Virus record (IMG/VR): IMGVR_UViG_3300027848_000054
Coordinates: 1 to 36,960 of that record
Origin: a virus
Length of the DNA stretch: 36,960 nt
Strand: one strand, 5' to 3'
Part shown: piece after piece, positions 6,737 to 14,734 of the stretch
Layout of the letters: every line of letters begins with the position of its first letter
How positions within the stretch are numbered: position 1 is the first letter of the stretch
Notes under the pieces: generated by a model
What the model saw: only the letters and a program-made list of their open reading frames with translations
Database searches by the model: none
Told to the model about the DNA's origin: nothing
Made by a program: the position numbers and the translations under genes

Positions 6737-6994
6737 ATGAAAATCAAAGTTACTGAAGCCGGATTTGTTGCCGGTGCTTACCACGAAAAAGACGAAGTTT
6801 TGGAAGTGTCACAACGTCAGGCCGATACCGCCATTCGCCGGGGCCGCGCTGAAATCACAATGGTGAAACCAGAGCCAACCAAGGAAAATTTGAAAGCTAC
6901 GCTTGACGCGGCTGGAATCAGCTACCGGGACAACGCATCACTTGAATCTCTGCAAAAGCTCGTTGGCGAAGCCGAAGCAGACCCAACCCTTTAA
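6737..6994 (+). CDS. Small head-region protein with a HeH/LEM-like C-terminus
   Basis: 85 residues. The N-terminal half (KIKVTEAGFVAGAYHEKDEV) is a short beta-rich segment like those of small phage proteins found after the coat gene. The C-terminal half (TKENLKATLDAAGISYRDNA, then SLESLQKLV) resembles the helix-extended-helix module, which often binds nucleic acid or protein. It sits between the coat and the connector protein, so a role in head completion is likely; the precise role is unknown. Confidence 0.6.
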   Translation: MKIKVTEAGFVAGAYHEKDEVLEVSQRQADTAIRRGRAEITMVKPEPTKENLKATLDAAGISYRDNASLESLQKLVGEAEADPTL

Positions 6995-7005
6995 CCCTTT
7001 AACCC

Positions 7006-7500
7006 ATGGCCCTCACCCTTGAAGATGGAACAGGTATTGCGGCGGCGGATTCATTTGTAAGCGTTGCCGAAGCCAACGCGTTTGCAACGGCGCGGGGTCG
7101 GACCCTCCCGGGAACGGTCGGGGCGGTGGAAATCCTCTTACGTAAAGCAGCGGATTTTCTGCTCGGCATGGAAGACCGCTTCAAAGGGTCAAGATCATAC
7201 TCCGCGCAACGTCTCCCATTTCCGCGGTATGGTGTCACCACTTCCGGGGGATACCCGCTCAATTCAAATGCAGTTCCGGATTGCCTGAAACAGGGACAAA
7301 TCCAACTTGCCATCGATTCGCAAACAACCGCCCTGCGCTCCGTGGGAACCGGTCGGGAAGTGATTGAGGAAAATGTTGGTGCGCTGGGTAAAAAATATAA
7401 TCCAACCGGCGGCAACTCGATCAACCCCGTGTTCAACGCGGCGCTTGACCTTCTGAGCCCAGTTTTAAAAGCTTCCCGTGGTTCAGTTTTTCGTGGCTGA
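7006..7500 (+). CDS. Head-tail connector, DnaT-like family
   Basis: 164 residues. The pattern ADSFVSVAEANAFATARG at the N-terminus, then a helical LLRKAADFLLG segment, YSAQRLPFPRYGV and a later helix LKQGQIQLAIDSQTTAL matches a phage family annotated as DnaT-like. By position and fold, members are head-completion or adaptor proteins binding below the portal. It follows the small 6737 gene after an 11-base gap and is closed by a terminator 20 bases downstream. The alternative of true DNA binding, as in DnaT, is less likely in this context. Confidence 0.72.
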   Translation: MALTLEDGTGIAAADSFVSVAEANAFATARGRTLPGTVGAVEILLRKAADFLLGMEDRFKGSRSYSAQRLPFPRYGVTTSGGYPLNSNAVPDCLKQGQIQLAIDSQTTALRSVGTGREVIEENVGALGKKYNPTGGNSINPVFNAALDLLSPVLKASRGSVFRG

Positions 7501-7520
7501 ACTTTTGGTTGAAAATGGGG

Positions 7521-7553
7521 AGCCCCGCTCCTTTATTGGGGCGGGGCTTTTTA
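7521..7553. terminator. Intrinsic terminator between convergent genes
   Basis: Stem agccccgctcc / ggggcggggct around a tttatt loop (7521-7548), followed by T on the plus strand (7548-7553). It lies between the rightward connector gene and the leftward gene at 7558. It is almost a copy of the terminator at 10530. Confidence 0.85.
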
Positions 7554-7557
7554 TTGG

Positions 7558-7941
7558 TCACAAGCCGCGCCGCGCAAACTCTAGCCGAATTTGGTCGTCG
7601 GAAAACTCGCTAAGTGGATTTTCTTTGGGGGTGGCAGGCCTCACGGTTTGGAAGTGCTGATAAGCCTCTACTTTGGATACATCTTCGAGCGATCCATCGG
7701 ACTGCACAATTGCATATTCCGGTGCTGAGTTACGCATGTTGCGATTGTCACGCTGGCCTTTCATAACTACGTCGCCGGGGTCTACTTCGATGGTTAGCAG
7801 GCCAGAGGTGCCGTTGCGCGAATCCCCAACCCAGTTGCCCCAAGTGGGCTCGCCTTTGTTGTCCTCAAAGATGATAGATGCAATATAGGGTTTCCCGTAG
7901 CGGCGTTCATTATATGCGGATGTTTCAATTTCGATTTTCAT
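7558..7941 (-). CDS. Orphan leftward gene in the structural block, function unknown
   Basis: 127 residues from the ATG at 7941; an upstream in-frame start at 8022 would run through the promoter. It begins KIEIETSAYNERRYGKPYIA and contains an aromatic WGNWVGD segment, then LLTIEVDPGDVVMKGQRDNR. This looks like a compact beta-rich domain. The C-terminus has a short acidic helix (LSEFSDDQIRLEFARRGL). No catalytic pattern is evident. It has its own promoter-like region and is bounded by a terminator, the arrangement of a separately expressed accessory (moron-like) gene. I do not recognise a characterised family. Confidence 0.7.
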   Translation of the reverse strand: MKIEIETSAYNERRYGKPYIASIIFEDNKGEPTWGNWVGDSRNGTSGLLTIEVDPGDVVMKGQRDNRNMRNSAPEYAIVQSDGSLEDVSKVEAYQHFQTVRPATPKENPLSEFSDDQIRLEFARRGL

Positions 7942-7993
7942 TTTAGTTTTTGTTTTAGGTTTGTTTCTTAGGCTTTGCGCCTCCGATATGCAT

Positions 7994-8022
7994 ACCAAAA
8001 CCGTTTTTCGTTTTGTTGTCAA
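7994..8022 (-). promoter_or_regulatory. Putative leftward promoter, TTGACA-17-TTTGGT
   Basis: TTGACA (8022-8017), spacer acaaaacgaaaaacggt, TTTGGT (7999-7994). It would produce a leader of about 50 bases before the ATG at 7941. A rightward box pair begins eight bases to its right. Confidence 0.55.
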
Positions 8023-8029
8023 CCCATGA

Positions 8030-8057
8030 TTGCACTTTTCTGAAAATAGTTTTTTCT
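8030..8057 (+). promoter_or_regulatory. Putative rightward promoter, TTGCAC-16-TTTTCT
   Basis: TTGCAC (8030-8035), spacer with ctgaaaatag, AGTTTTTTCTT (8048-8058), then the ATG at 8066. It has the same geometry as 1973-2000 and would drive the neck and tail-tube genes after the terminator at 7521. Confidence 0.4.
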
Positions 8058-8065
8058 TCCCCCTT

Positions 8066-8479
8066 ATGGCTTTTGATTATTCCGCCGCCCAGCAAACCGC
8101 TTTAGACTTAATCACAGAGTTTGGTCAAGTGGTCCCCATGGTTAGGCGGGCTGGTGGGGCGTTCGACCCAGCAACCGGGGCAATCTCAACCGAGACAGAG
8201 ACAACCCAAAACGTCACCTTGGTTTCCCTCCCGGCTTCCGGGCAGTCTGTCACAGCGTTTGATGATAGGTTGCGCGAGGATTTAATCAAAGGCCGGTTAC
8301 GATTTTTCATCGTGTCCGCAATTTTGGCGGACGGTTCGGCAATCACTTTCGAACCCAAGGCCGGGGATTTAGTCTCTTTTGAAAGCAAGGAATGGGAGAT
8401 TGCCGGGGCAACGCCACTCAACCCAGCAGGGGTCGCCGTTGTCTTTAATATCGCGGCACGGGAAGGCGGGCGGGTATGA
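8066..8479 (+). CDS. Head-tail joining (neck) protein, probable stopper
   Basis: 137 residues from the ATG at 8066; an upstream TTG at 8030 is part of the promoter. The N-terminal helix ALDLITEFGQ is followed by VPMVRRAGGAFDPATGAI, then beta segments including DDRLREDLIKGRLRFFIVSA and KEWEIAGATPL. This is typical of small beta-barrel stoppers that close the neck after packaging. It overlaps the next gene by four bases. The assignment rests on position and pattern; sequence conservation in this class is low. Confidence 0.66.
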   Translation: MAFDYSAAQQTALDLITEFGQVVPMVRRAGGAFDPATGAISTETETTQNVTLVSLPASGQSVTAFDDRLREDLIKGRLRFFIVSAILADGSAITFEPKAGDLVSFESKEWEIAGATPLNPAGVAVVFNIAAREGGRV

Positions 8480-8871
8480 GGTTTGAAGCTGGCATTACAA
8501 AGTGGGTAGGCAAAACCCTGAGGGGGACAGAAGAGATCCGTAAAAACATAATCCTTGAATTGTTTTCGTCCGTGATTCTCGACACGCCGGTTCTTGAAGG
8601 TCGGTTGCGGGGCAACTGGCAGATTTCGAGCGGCTCTGCTAAATCCGGAACCATTGAAGTTACAGACCCTACCGGGGCAACCACGGTCAAGAAAGTTGAG
8701 GCTTTCACAAAAGGGTTAAGCCCGGAAAAGTCAGCAGTTTTTTTGACAAACAATTTGCCCTACGCCCACCGCATAGAATATGACGGATGGAGTCATACCA
8801 AGGCCCCGGCGGGCATGGTTCGCAAAAACTTTATCCGTGTATCTCAAAACCTAAAAAACAAGTATGGCTGA
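8476..8871 (+). CDS. Neck/tail-completion protein, HK97 gp10-like
   Basis: 131 residues. Early helices are followed by DTPVLEGRLRGNWQ near residue 36 and VFLTNNLPYAHRIEYDGWSH near residues 91-110, the two most conserved segments of the HK97 gp10-like family, ending with a C-terminal helix. These proteins help join the tail to the head. The ATG overlaps the stop of 8066-8479 and its end overlaps the start of the tail-terminator gene by eight bases, so the three neck genes are probably translationally coupled. Confidence 0.8.
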   Translation: MRFEAGITKWVGKTLRGTEEIRKNIILELFSSVILDTPVLEGRLRGNWQISSGSAKSGTIEVTDPTGATTVKKVEAFTKGLSPEKSAVFLTNNLPYAHRIEYDGWSHTKAPAGMVRKNFIRVSQNLKNKYG

Positions 8872-9304
8872 AGCAGATACACAAGGCGCAATCTCGGCGG
8901 CGGTCTATGATTTCCTGACCGCTGGTTCCCCGTCTGTTGCGGCGGCGGATATTGCTTGGGAAAATATCCATTTTGACCCCGCTGGGAAAGCTGTTTGGGC
9001 AAGGGTGAGTTTTGTCCCGAACCAGCCGGGGGTTATCACCTTGGGGTCCCGGGGGTTAGACCGAGGAAACGGATTTTTCCAGATCGATTTGAACATTCCC
9101 ACCGGGACCGGTGACGCCGTGTTGCGGGCTTGGTATGATGCGGCCCGGGCTTACTTTATCGCAGGCCGGGTGTTCACCCAATCCGCGCAATCTGTTGTCA
9201 TTTTATCGTGCGGCGAAACGCCCGGACGGGTGGTTGACAATTGGTATCGTAAGTCTATCACAGTGTTTTATCGCTCCGACTTTCAGAGAAACTTAATCCC
9301 TTAA
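8864..9304 (+). CDS. Tail terminator, DUF4128-like
   Basis: 146 residues. An N-terminal helix (TQGAISAAVYDFLTAG) leads into IAWENIHFDP, WARVSFVPNQ, RGLDRGNGFFQIDLNIPTG and a helix before the final strands with WYRKSITVFYRSDFQ. This alpha/beta order fits the lambda gpU/DUF4128 class, which forms a hexameric ring that stops tail-tube growth and joins the head. It sits immediately before the tail-tube gene, the usual position. Confidence 0.78.
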   Translation: MAEADTQGAISAAVYDFLTAGSPSVAAADIAWENIHFDPAGKAVWARVSFVPNQPGVITLGSRGLDRGNGFFQIDLNIPTGTGDAVLRAWYDAARAYFIAGRVFTQSAQSVVILSCGETPGRVVDNWYRKSITVFYRSDFQRNLIP

Positions 9305-9311
9305 AAACATC

Positions 9312-10502
9312 ATGGCAGACTCAGCACGGCACAATTTACTTATCATTGAGGAGTCCACACGTGGGATCACCCCGGCAGCTTCGCCCGCGTTGCTTGATCT
9401 CCGCCACACCTCTTGCAGCCTCAAGGTCGCCAAGGGGTCAAACAAGTCCGCCGAACTCCACCAAGACGGGGAAATCCGAGACCTCAGACACGGGACCAAA
9501 CAGGTTAACGGGGAAGTGGGGGTTGAATTTTCTTATGGCTCTTTCGACGACATCTTAGAAGCGGCTTTCGGTGGCACTTGGGCGCCAAAAGCGACCATTA
9601 CCGCAGCCACCCTTGCCGCCGTAGCCGTTGACAACACCTTCGCCGATTCAGGCAGCGGGTTTGTCACAGCGGGTTTTGAAGTGGGCGACCGCGTGACCGT
9701 AACTGGATTCACCGGGGACCTTGCCAACAACCTTGTTGCCGGTGTTTTGACCGCCGTGGCCGCCGGAACCCTCACGATTGGCGGGACTGACGGGGATGTA
9801 ATTGTTGATGACGCCGCCGGTGAAAGTGTCACAATTGTGACGACCAAAACCGTCCTAAAAGTGGGCACGGCCCGCCGGTTCTTCACCATGATTCGCCATT
9901 TCTCGGATTTGGATTCAGGCGACAAACCCTACCACTTTTTCACTGGTTGCGAGTTTACCGGATTCAATATTTCGATCCCCGCTGAGGGCATGGTCACAGG
10001 TGCCTTTCCGGCCCTTGGCATCAACCAAACCCTAGCAGAAGATTTGACAGACCTGACCACCCCAACTATTGGGGAGCCAACCACGACCAAGCCTTTTGAC
10101 TCCTTCACTGGGACGTTGACCGAGGGCGGCGGGGCGTTGGCCATCGTCACAGAAATCTCCCTCACCTTGGCTAAGTCACAAGCCCCCCGGTTTGTGGTTG
10201 GCTCCGCAACGGCGGACCTTAAACCCACCGTTGGCCAAGCTGACGTGACCGGCACACTGACCGCCTACTTTGAGAATTCGACGTTGCTGGAAAAGTTTCT
10301 CAACGAAACAGATTCTTCAATCGCGGTAACCATTACCGACCTTGCGGGCAATAGCTACATTCTGACCCTCCCCTTGGTCAAATACACTGACGCCCCCACG
10401 GACGTTTCCGGTGAAGGTTCGGTGACGGTCGCCCTACCATTTCAGGCCTTGCGCGATGCAACGGAAGGAACCACGCTTAAACTGACAAAAGTTCCCGCTT
10501 AA
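9312..10502 (+). CDS. Major tail tube protein
   Basis: 396 residues, in the large tail-tube protein class. The N-terminus (HNLLIIEESTRGITPAASP, then CSLKVAKGSNKSAELHQDG and GEVGVEFSYGSFDDILEAAF) is characteristic. A threonine- and valine-rich insertion at about residues 95-180 resembles an added immunoglobulin-like or beta domain on the tube surface. The core resumes with FSDLDSGDKPYHFFTGCEFT. The protein stacks in hexameric rings to form the tail tube. It is followed by a strong terminator at 10530, and the chaperone gene then begins a new unit. Confidence 0.85.
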   Translation: MADSARHNLLIIEESTRGITPAASPALLDLRHTSCSLKVAKGSNKSAELHQDGEIRDLRHGTKQVNGEVGVEFSYGSFDDILEAAFGGTWAPKATITAATLAAVAVDNTFADSGSGFVTAGFEVGDRVTVTGFTGDLANNLVAGVLTAVAAGTLTIGGTDGDVIVDDAAGESVTIVTTKTVLKVGTARRFFTMIRHFSDLDSGDKPYHFFTGCEFTGFNISIPAEGMVTGAFPALGINQTLAEDLTDLTTPTIGEPTTTKPFDSFTGTLTEGGGALAIVTEISLTLAKSQAPRFVVGSATADLKPTVGQADVTGTLTAYFENSTLLEKFLNETDSSIAVTITDLAGNSYILTLPLVKYTDAPTDVSGEGSVTVALPFQALRDATEGTTLKLTKVPA

Positions 10503-10529
10503 ATTTCGCCGGCATTGATTAACACGGGA

Positions 10530-10562
10530 AACCCCGCCTCCTTTATTGGGGCGGGGTTTTTT
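10530..10562 (+). terminator. Intrinsic terminator after the tail-tube gene
   Basis: Stem aaccccgcctcc / ggggcggggtt around a tttatt loop (10530-10557), then six T (10557-10562). Loop and stem nearly copy the terminator at 7521-7553. Confidence 0.88.
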
Positions 10563-10600
10563 GTTGCCATTGCGGCCGGAAAACAGTTTCCCTTTCAGCC

Positions 10601-11017
10601 ATGACCAAACCAAAAGCCAAGGGCAAGACACACACAATTGAAGATTTTTTCACACTCCCCCAAAGTGAGGCCGGGGTTGTTGTCCCCCTCATTTTGCCGG
10701 ATGGGGGTAAGACAGAGCATTGGTTTAAGGTCCTGGGGGTTGACTCCGAGACTTTCCGCAAGGGAACCGTCAGGATCCACCAAAAGTTTTTGAAGCAAGT
10801 GGGGAAGGAGTTGCCGCTTGAAGAACGGATGGTTGAGAAGCGGGAAAAAGACCTTTTGTTTATCTCTCTTTTGATTTCAGAATGGTCTTTTGACATGCCC
10901 TGTAATGAGGAAAACAAAGTCCGCATTTTACGCAACGCCCCGGCATTGACTGAAACGGTGGACGCGTTCTCGAACAACAGGTCGAATTTTTTCAAGAAGC
11001 CGTCGCCCAGCTCGTAA
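10601..11017 (+). CDS. Tail assembly chaperone, short form (G)
   Basis: 138 residues in the normal frame. It begins with a Lys-rich segment and TIEDFFTLPQSEAGVVVPLI, then a helix-rich body (LGVDSETFRKGTVRIHQKFL, KEKDLLFISLLISEWSF). Its place between tube and tape measure, and the slippery heptamer near its 3' end, identify it as the lambda gpG equivalent. It coats the tape measure during tail assembly and is absent from the virion. Most ribosomes would finish at the TAA at 11015. Confidence 0.82.
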   Translation: MTKPKAKGKTHTIEDFFTLPQSEAGVVVPLILPDGGKTEHWFKVLGVDSETFRKGTVRIHQKFLKQVGKELPLEERMVEKREKDLLFISLLISEWSFDMPCNEENKVRILRNAPALTETVDAFSNNRSNFFKKPSPSS

Positions 11018-11337
11018 AGTTCGGGCGGCGGCAAGCATGGCTGTCAACTAAAGTTAATGGGGGCAATAGCTCAAACCGGGCGTCTCTGTCACAGGTGGAG
11101 AAAACAAAAAAGCTTCCCCCCGGCACACTCTTGGAGATTCCCGAGTTGGACCCCCACATTGAATATCTTTGGGGGTATTTCTTGGAGGTTTATTCCGGTG
11201 CGGAATTAACTTTCCAAGAGGTCGCCGCATGGTCTAGCCTCACGGGCAAGACGCTCAACCCTGACGAAGTAAAAACGCTTCGTCTTTTGGCTGTTGAAAT
11301 TTTAGACGAGAAGAATAAAAACTCACGGAATGACTGA
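10601..11337 (+). CDS. Tail assembly chaperone, frameshifted long form (GT)
   Basis: A -1 shift at TTTTTTC (10987-10993) joins the first 131 residues of G to 114 residues of the next frame, giving about 245 residues. The -1 frame is open from 10954 to the TGA at 11335. After the slip it reads QEAVAQLVKFGRRQAWLSTK and continues through LPPGTLLEIPELDPHIEYLW. The T part has no good independent start: its only candidate is a GTG at 11095, well inside the open frame. The lambda gpGT fusion recruits tail-tube subunits to the tape measure. The T end overlaps the tape-measure start at 11330 by eight bases. Confidence 0.82.
10987..10993 (+). promoter_or_regulatory. Programmed -1 ribosomal frameshift site, T TTT TTC
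   Basis: In the G frame the codons are AAT TTT TTC, which gives the canonical slippery order X XXY YYZ. It is followed by 21 further bases of G coding and the stop at 11015. I did not identify a definite stimulatory hairpin. Confidence 0.82.
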
Positions 11338-13885
11338 TGTTTCAAAACTAGTTCTAAAGGTTGATTCCCGCCAAGTTCGCCGGGCGCGGGGAGACTTGGG
11401 CGGGTTGAGTAAGACCGGCACGGTCGCTCAAAAATCAATTGGTGGGGTTACTAAGTCCGCGATCAAAGCAGGGGTGGCGATGCTTGGTTTTGCTACAGCG
11501 GCGGCGGCGGCATTCAAGGGGGTTTCAGCTTTTATCAAAGTCAACGCGGGCTTTGAACAGTCGCTTGCAAATGTAAAAGCAGTCACCCGGGCAACGGGTG
11601 AGGAAATGCAAGACCTCGAAAACACGGCCCGAAAGCTTGGCGCGTCAACGATTTTTTCAGCTAGTCAAGCGGCTGATGGAATGAAATTTCTAGGTATGGC
11701 TGGTTTCAGTACCAACCAAATCATTCAAGCGATGCCGGGACTGTTGGACCTTGCAGCGGCTTCGGGAATGGGGTTGGCGGAAACGGCGGACATTGCTTCA
11801 AACATTCTGACCGGCTTTAATATGCGGGCCAGCGAATCCGGGCGGGTTGCCGATGTGCTGGCGGCGGCGGCTTCCTCATCCAATACAAGCGTTCAGCAGT
11901 TGGGCGAGGCAATGAAATTTGCCGCCCCGGTTGCGGCTTCTTTGGGATTGGACATTGAGGACGCAGCGGCGGCAATCGGTGTCTTGTCCAACGCGGGTAT
12001 TCAGGGGAGCATGGCGGGAACTGCTTTGCGCTTGATGCTGGCAAAACTGGTTGACCCTTCAGACAAAGCAAAAGCGGCTTTGAAAAAATACCGGATTGAA
12101 ATTGAAGAGGTAAATCCAGCCACCAACAAATTCACCGACATTCTTGGGACCTTGGCGGAAGCCGGGGTAGGCGTTGCGGATATGTTCAAAATCTTCGAGA
12201 TTCGAGGTGCGGCGTCTGGTCTTGCCCTGGCAGGTAACGCGGACATGGTGGAAAAACTTGGCAATGCATTCAGGGACGCCAAAGGGCGGGCGGCTGAAAT
12301 GGCCGCAGTGATGAATGACACCTTGATTGGGGATGTTAAAATTTTTGGAAGTGCTGCCCAAGAACTTGCCCTTTCGCTAAATGACGAAACCGGGGTGACC
12401 GAATCGCTCCGTGAGGCCACCCAAGCGGCGACGGAATTTGTTAAGTCTATAGATGCGGAAGTAATATCCGCCCAACTTGACGCAATCCTTTTTAAGTTTT
12501 CCGCTCTCACCACCGGCTTTGATAATGCGCTCGCAAACATAGAGCACTCTTGGGAGCTGACGATGGGCTTTATGACCACCACCGGCGAAGTGGGGGCTAA
12601 TAGTATTACCAACGCATTTTTGGACATGCCCGAAAATATCCGTGCACTAGTTCAACTGACCGGGGCTGAAATTGGTTTTTTGGTCGAATTTGGCAGGGCG
12701 GCGGGCAAGGGAATTGTCACTGTAATTTCCGCCGAACTTTTGAGGCTCGTTGCAAAGGCTAAAGTTTTTGGTGAGAAAATCGGGGACTTCCTCAACCCAT
12801 TTAGCACGGGTAATTTTGACTTAAACGCTGAACTCGCTGCTGTCGATGCGTTTTACACGGAAATCCAAGTCACGGCTTTTGACCTATCAGCGGCGCAAAT
12901 CGCGGCGGCTGGAGAAGCCCGAATTTCCGTAATAACTGACATCCTTGACGAGCGTGACGTTGCGCTTGCATCTTATGCGGAACGGATAGCGGCGGCAAAA
13001 GCTTTGCGGGCCGCAAACAGGGCAGCGCGTGACTTACCCCCAGAAGATGGTGGAGAGGAGGACGGCCCGACTGGAAAGCCAAAGACTACTGGCCTTGGTG
13101 GTATCCCCGAAACTGATACCGCCTTGGAACGTATCCGACTAGGTCTGAGAACAGAAGAGGAAGCCGTCCAAGAATCCTATGACAATCGGAAGGCAATCAT
13201 TGAAGCCTCAACTACTGACACCGGGGACTTGATGGCGCGTCTGAACGCCGAGCGGGATGACCAAGAGAAGGCAGCGAACATAGCGAAATGGGAAGGGGCC
13301 CTGTCCGAGTTTGGTGATTTTCAAAACAACATGTTGATAATTTCCAAGACTGGAAACACAGCACTTGGCAAGGTTTTTAAGGCGGCGGCAATAGCACGGG
13401 CAGTCATAACTATGCACGAAGGTGCGACAAAATCTTATACAGCAATGGCCGACATCCCCGTTGTTGGGCCAGCTTTGGCATTTGCAGCCAAGGCGTCGGC
13501 AATCGTGGCAGGTCTTGCCAGCATCCAAGCGATCTCGGCGCAACCAATTGGTGGATTTGCGCAAGGTGGCATCATCCCGGGGAGCAGCCCAACCGGGGAC
13601 AACTTGACCGCAAACGTCAATTCCGGGGAAATGATTTTGAACATGTCCCAGCAGAGACAACTTTTTGAGCAATCAAACGGACGGGGAAACGACGGTGGTG
13701 GTTCGGTTGTCAAAATTTTCAACCTGCCCGGCCAAGAAGCGGAAACGCGGAAAGATGACTCTGGAAACATTGAGGTCTTTATCAAGCGGGCTGTCCAAGC
13801 GGTGGCAAGTGGTCTGGCAAGTGGGGATGGCCCCGTTGACCGTGCTCTGTCACCGGCTCTTGCACGGCGGGGGGTATTGCGATAA
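11330..13885 (+). CDS. Tail tape measure protein
   Basis: 851 residues. It sets tail length; at about 0.15 nm per residue this predicts a tail near 125 nm. The N-terminal segment starts DVSKLVLKVDSRQVRRARGD and is followed by an Ala-rich hydrophobic stretch (about residues 43-70). The TP901-type tape-measure core then begins: GFEQSLANVKAVTRATGEEM, ASTIFSASQAADGMKFLGMA and LSNAGIQGSMAGTALRLMLA. More hydrophobic segments, long helices and a C-terminal region with FAQGGIIPGSSPTGDNLTAN follow; this Gly-rich motif is common near tape-measure ends. The ATG at 11330 overlaps the GT stop. Confidence 0.93.
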   Translation: MTDVSKLVLKVDSRQVRRARGDLGGLSKTGTVAQKSIGGVTKSAIKAGVAMLGFATAAAAAFKGVSAFIKVNAGFEQSLANVKAVTRATGEEMQDLENTARKLGASTIFSASQAADGMKFLGMAGFSTNQIIQAMPGLLDLAAASGMGLAETADIASNILTGFNMRASESGRVADVLAAAASSSNTSVQQLGEAMKFAAPVAASLGLDIEDAAAAIGVLSNAGIQGSMAGTALRLMLAKLVDPSDKAKAALKKYRIEIEEVNPATNKFTDILGTLAEAGVGVADMFKIFEIRGAASGLALAGNADMVEKLGNAFRDAKGRAAEMAAVMNDTLIGDVKIFGSAAQELALSLNDETGVTESLREATQAATEFVKSIDAEVISAQLDAILFKFSALTTGFDNALANIEHSWELTMGFMTTTGEVGANSITNAFLDMPENIRALVQLTGAEIGFLVEFGRAAGKGIVTVISAELLRLVAKAKVFGEKIGDFLNPFSTGNFDLNAELAAVDAFYTEIQVTAFDLSAAQIAAAGEARISVITDILDERDVALASYAERIAAAKALRAANRAARDLPPEDGGEEDGPTGKPKTTGLGGIPETDTALERIRLGLRTEEEAVQESYDNRKAIIEASTTDTGDLMARLNAERDDQEKAANIAKWEGALSEFGDFQNNMLIISKTGNTALGKVFKAAAIARAVITMHEGATKSYTAMADIPVVGPALAFAAKASAIVAGLASIQAISAQPIGGFAQGGIIPGSSPTGDNLTANVNSGEMILNMSQQRQLFEQSNGRGNDGGGSVVKIFNLPGQEAETRKDDSGNIEVFIKRAVQAVASGLASGDGPVDRALSPALARRGVLR

Positions 13886-14250
13886 TGCCTATTGTCTGGC
13901 CAGAAACATCTTTTGGGAAACCTGACGCTGGGTTAAACGCATCCCCAGACCCTTCAAGCGTTCCGGTGAAAATGGATTCCGGGGAATACCGGCAACGCCA
14001 TGATCGGCGGGGGCGCCGGGAAGTCTTTCAAATTGTGGTTCGTTTGCAGTCTGCCCGCATGGCCATGTTTTCCGCGTGGTTCAAACACAAAATCGGACAT
14101 GGCAAGGAATTTTTTGAAATGGATTTGCCGGATGGGCAAGGCGGGTTCACAACTCGGACAGTCCGGCTCACGAAATCCGCTTATAAAGCGGTGATTGTGC
14201 AGCTCCCTTTGTTGTGGTCAGTGTCTTTTGAAGTTGAATCCTTTTCATAA
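13885..14250 (+). CDS. Distal tail protein, small, unassigned family
   Basis: 121 residues, beginning MPIVWPETSFGKPDAGLNAS. Segments such as REVFQIVVRLQSARMAMFSA and EFFEMDLPDGQGGFTTRTVR followed by WSVSFEVESFS resemble small tail-tip proteins that decorate the distal tube. It overlaps the tape-measure stop by one base and the next start by one base. No catalytic residues are seen. A distal-tail or tail-tip role is inferred from position. Confidence 0.65.
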   Translation: MPIVWPETSFGKPDAGLNASPDPSSVPVKMDSGEYRQRHDRRGRREVFQIVVRLQSARMAMFSAWFKHKIGHGKEFFEMDLPDGQGGFTTRTVRLTKSAYKAVIVQLPLLWSVSFEVESFS

Positions 14251-14732
14251 TGGCATCCCAAACTTGGCCCGCAACCCTTCCTTCCCCTTCCCCAGCCTAT
14301 GGCTTTGATGTAACCGGGCGGGCGATCTACGGGACGGGCAACCGTGTCCTCAATAAAAGCCGAACCCGCGACGGTGATATTGTTTATTTGTTCGGCGTAA
14401 ACTGGGAAATGCTGGATGCTGAATTCGCCATTTTTAAAACGTTCTTCCAAGCCACGCTCGCTGACGGGGCATTGCCTTTTAATGTGGACTTGGCACTTGG
14501 GGACACGTCTTCCGAGACAGTCGAGGTATTTTTTATGTCTGGGTCTTACTCCGTCGGAACCAGCGCGGGTTTGCGCCAAGATGTTTCTGCCCAGCTTGTT
14601 TGCCACTCACCCGCATTCCTGACCGAGGCCAGCCTCGACACCCTCTTGGCTTTAGATGGGGATTTGGGATTTGTGGATTTCGTTGACGATTTGAACGAAC
14701 TTGTTGAAGTAACTTTACCAGCCAATTTGTAA
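14250..14732 (+). CDS. Distal tail protein, unassigned family
   Basis: 160 residues, starting at the ATG that overlaps the preceding stop. The N-terminus (ASQTWPATLPSPSPAYGFDV) recalls small tail proteins that begin with a WPATLP-type segment. The middle (EMLDAEFAIFKTFFQATLAD, then LPFNVDLALGD) resembles the preceding gene product in size and style, so the two could be related tail-tip parts. The C-terminus is acidic. Exact role unknown. Confidence 0.62.
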   Translation: MASQTWPATLPSPSPAYGFDVTGRAIYGTGNRVLNKSRTRDGDIVYLFGVNWEMLDAEFAIFKTFFQATLADGALPFNVDLALGDTSSETVEVFFMSGSYSVGTSAGLRQDVSAQLVCHSPAFLTEASLDTLLALDGDLGFVDFVDDLNELVEVTLPANL

Positions 14733-14734
14733 AA

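Noticed and set aside
11095-11337. Separate 80-residue gene starting at GTG 11095
   Set aside because: It is the C-terminal part of the GT frame, which is open upstream to the slippery site; no start signal at 11095.
12001-12627. 208-residue frame opposite the tape measure
   Set aside because: Ser/Ala-rich shadow of an Ala-rich gene; no recognisable fold and no promoter.
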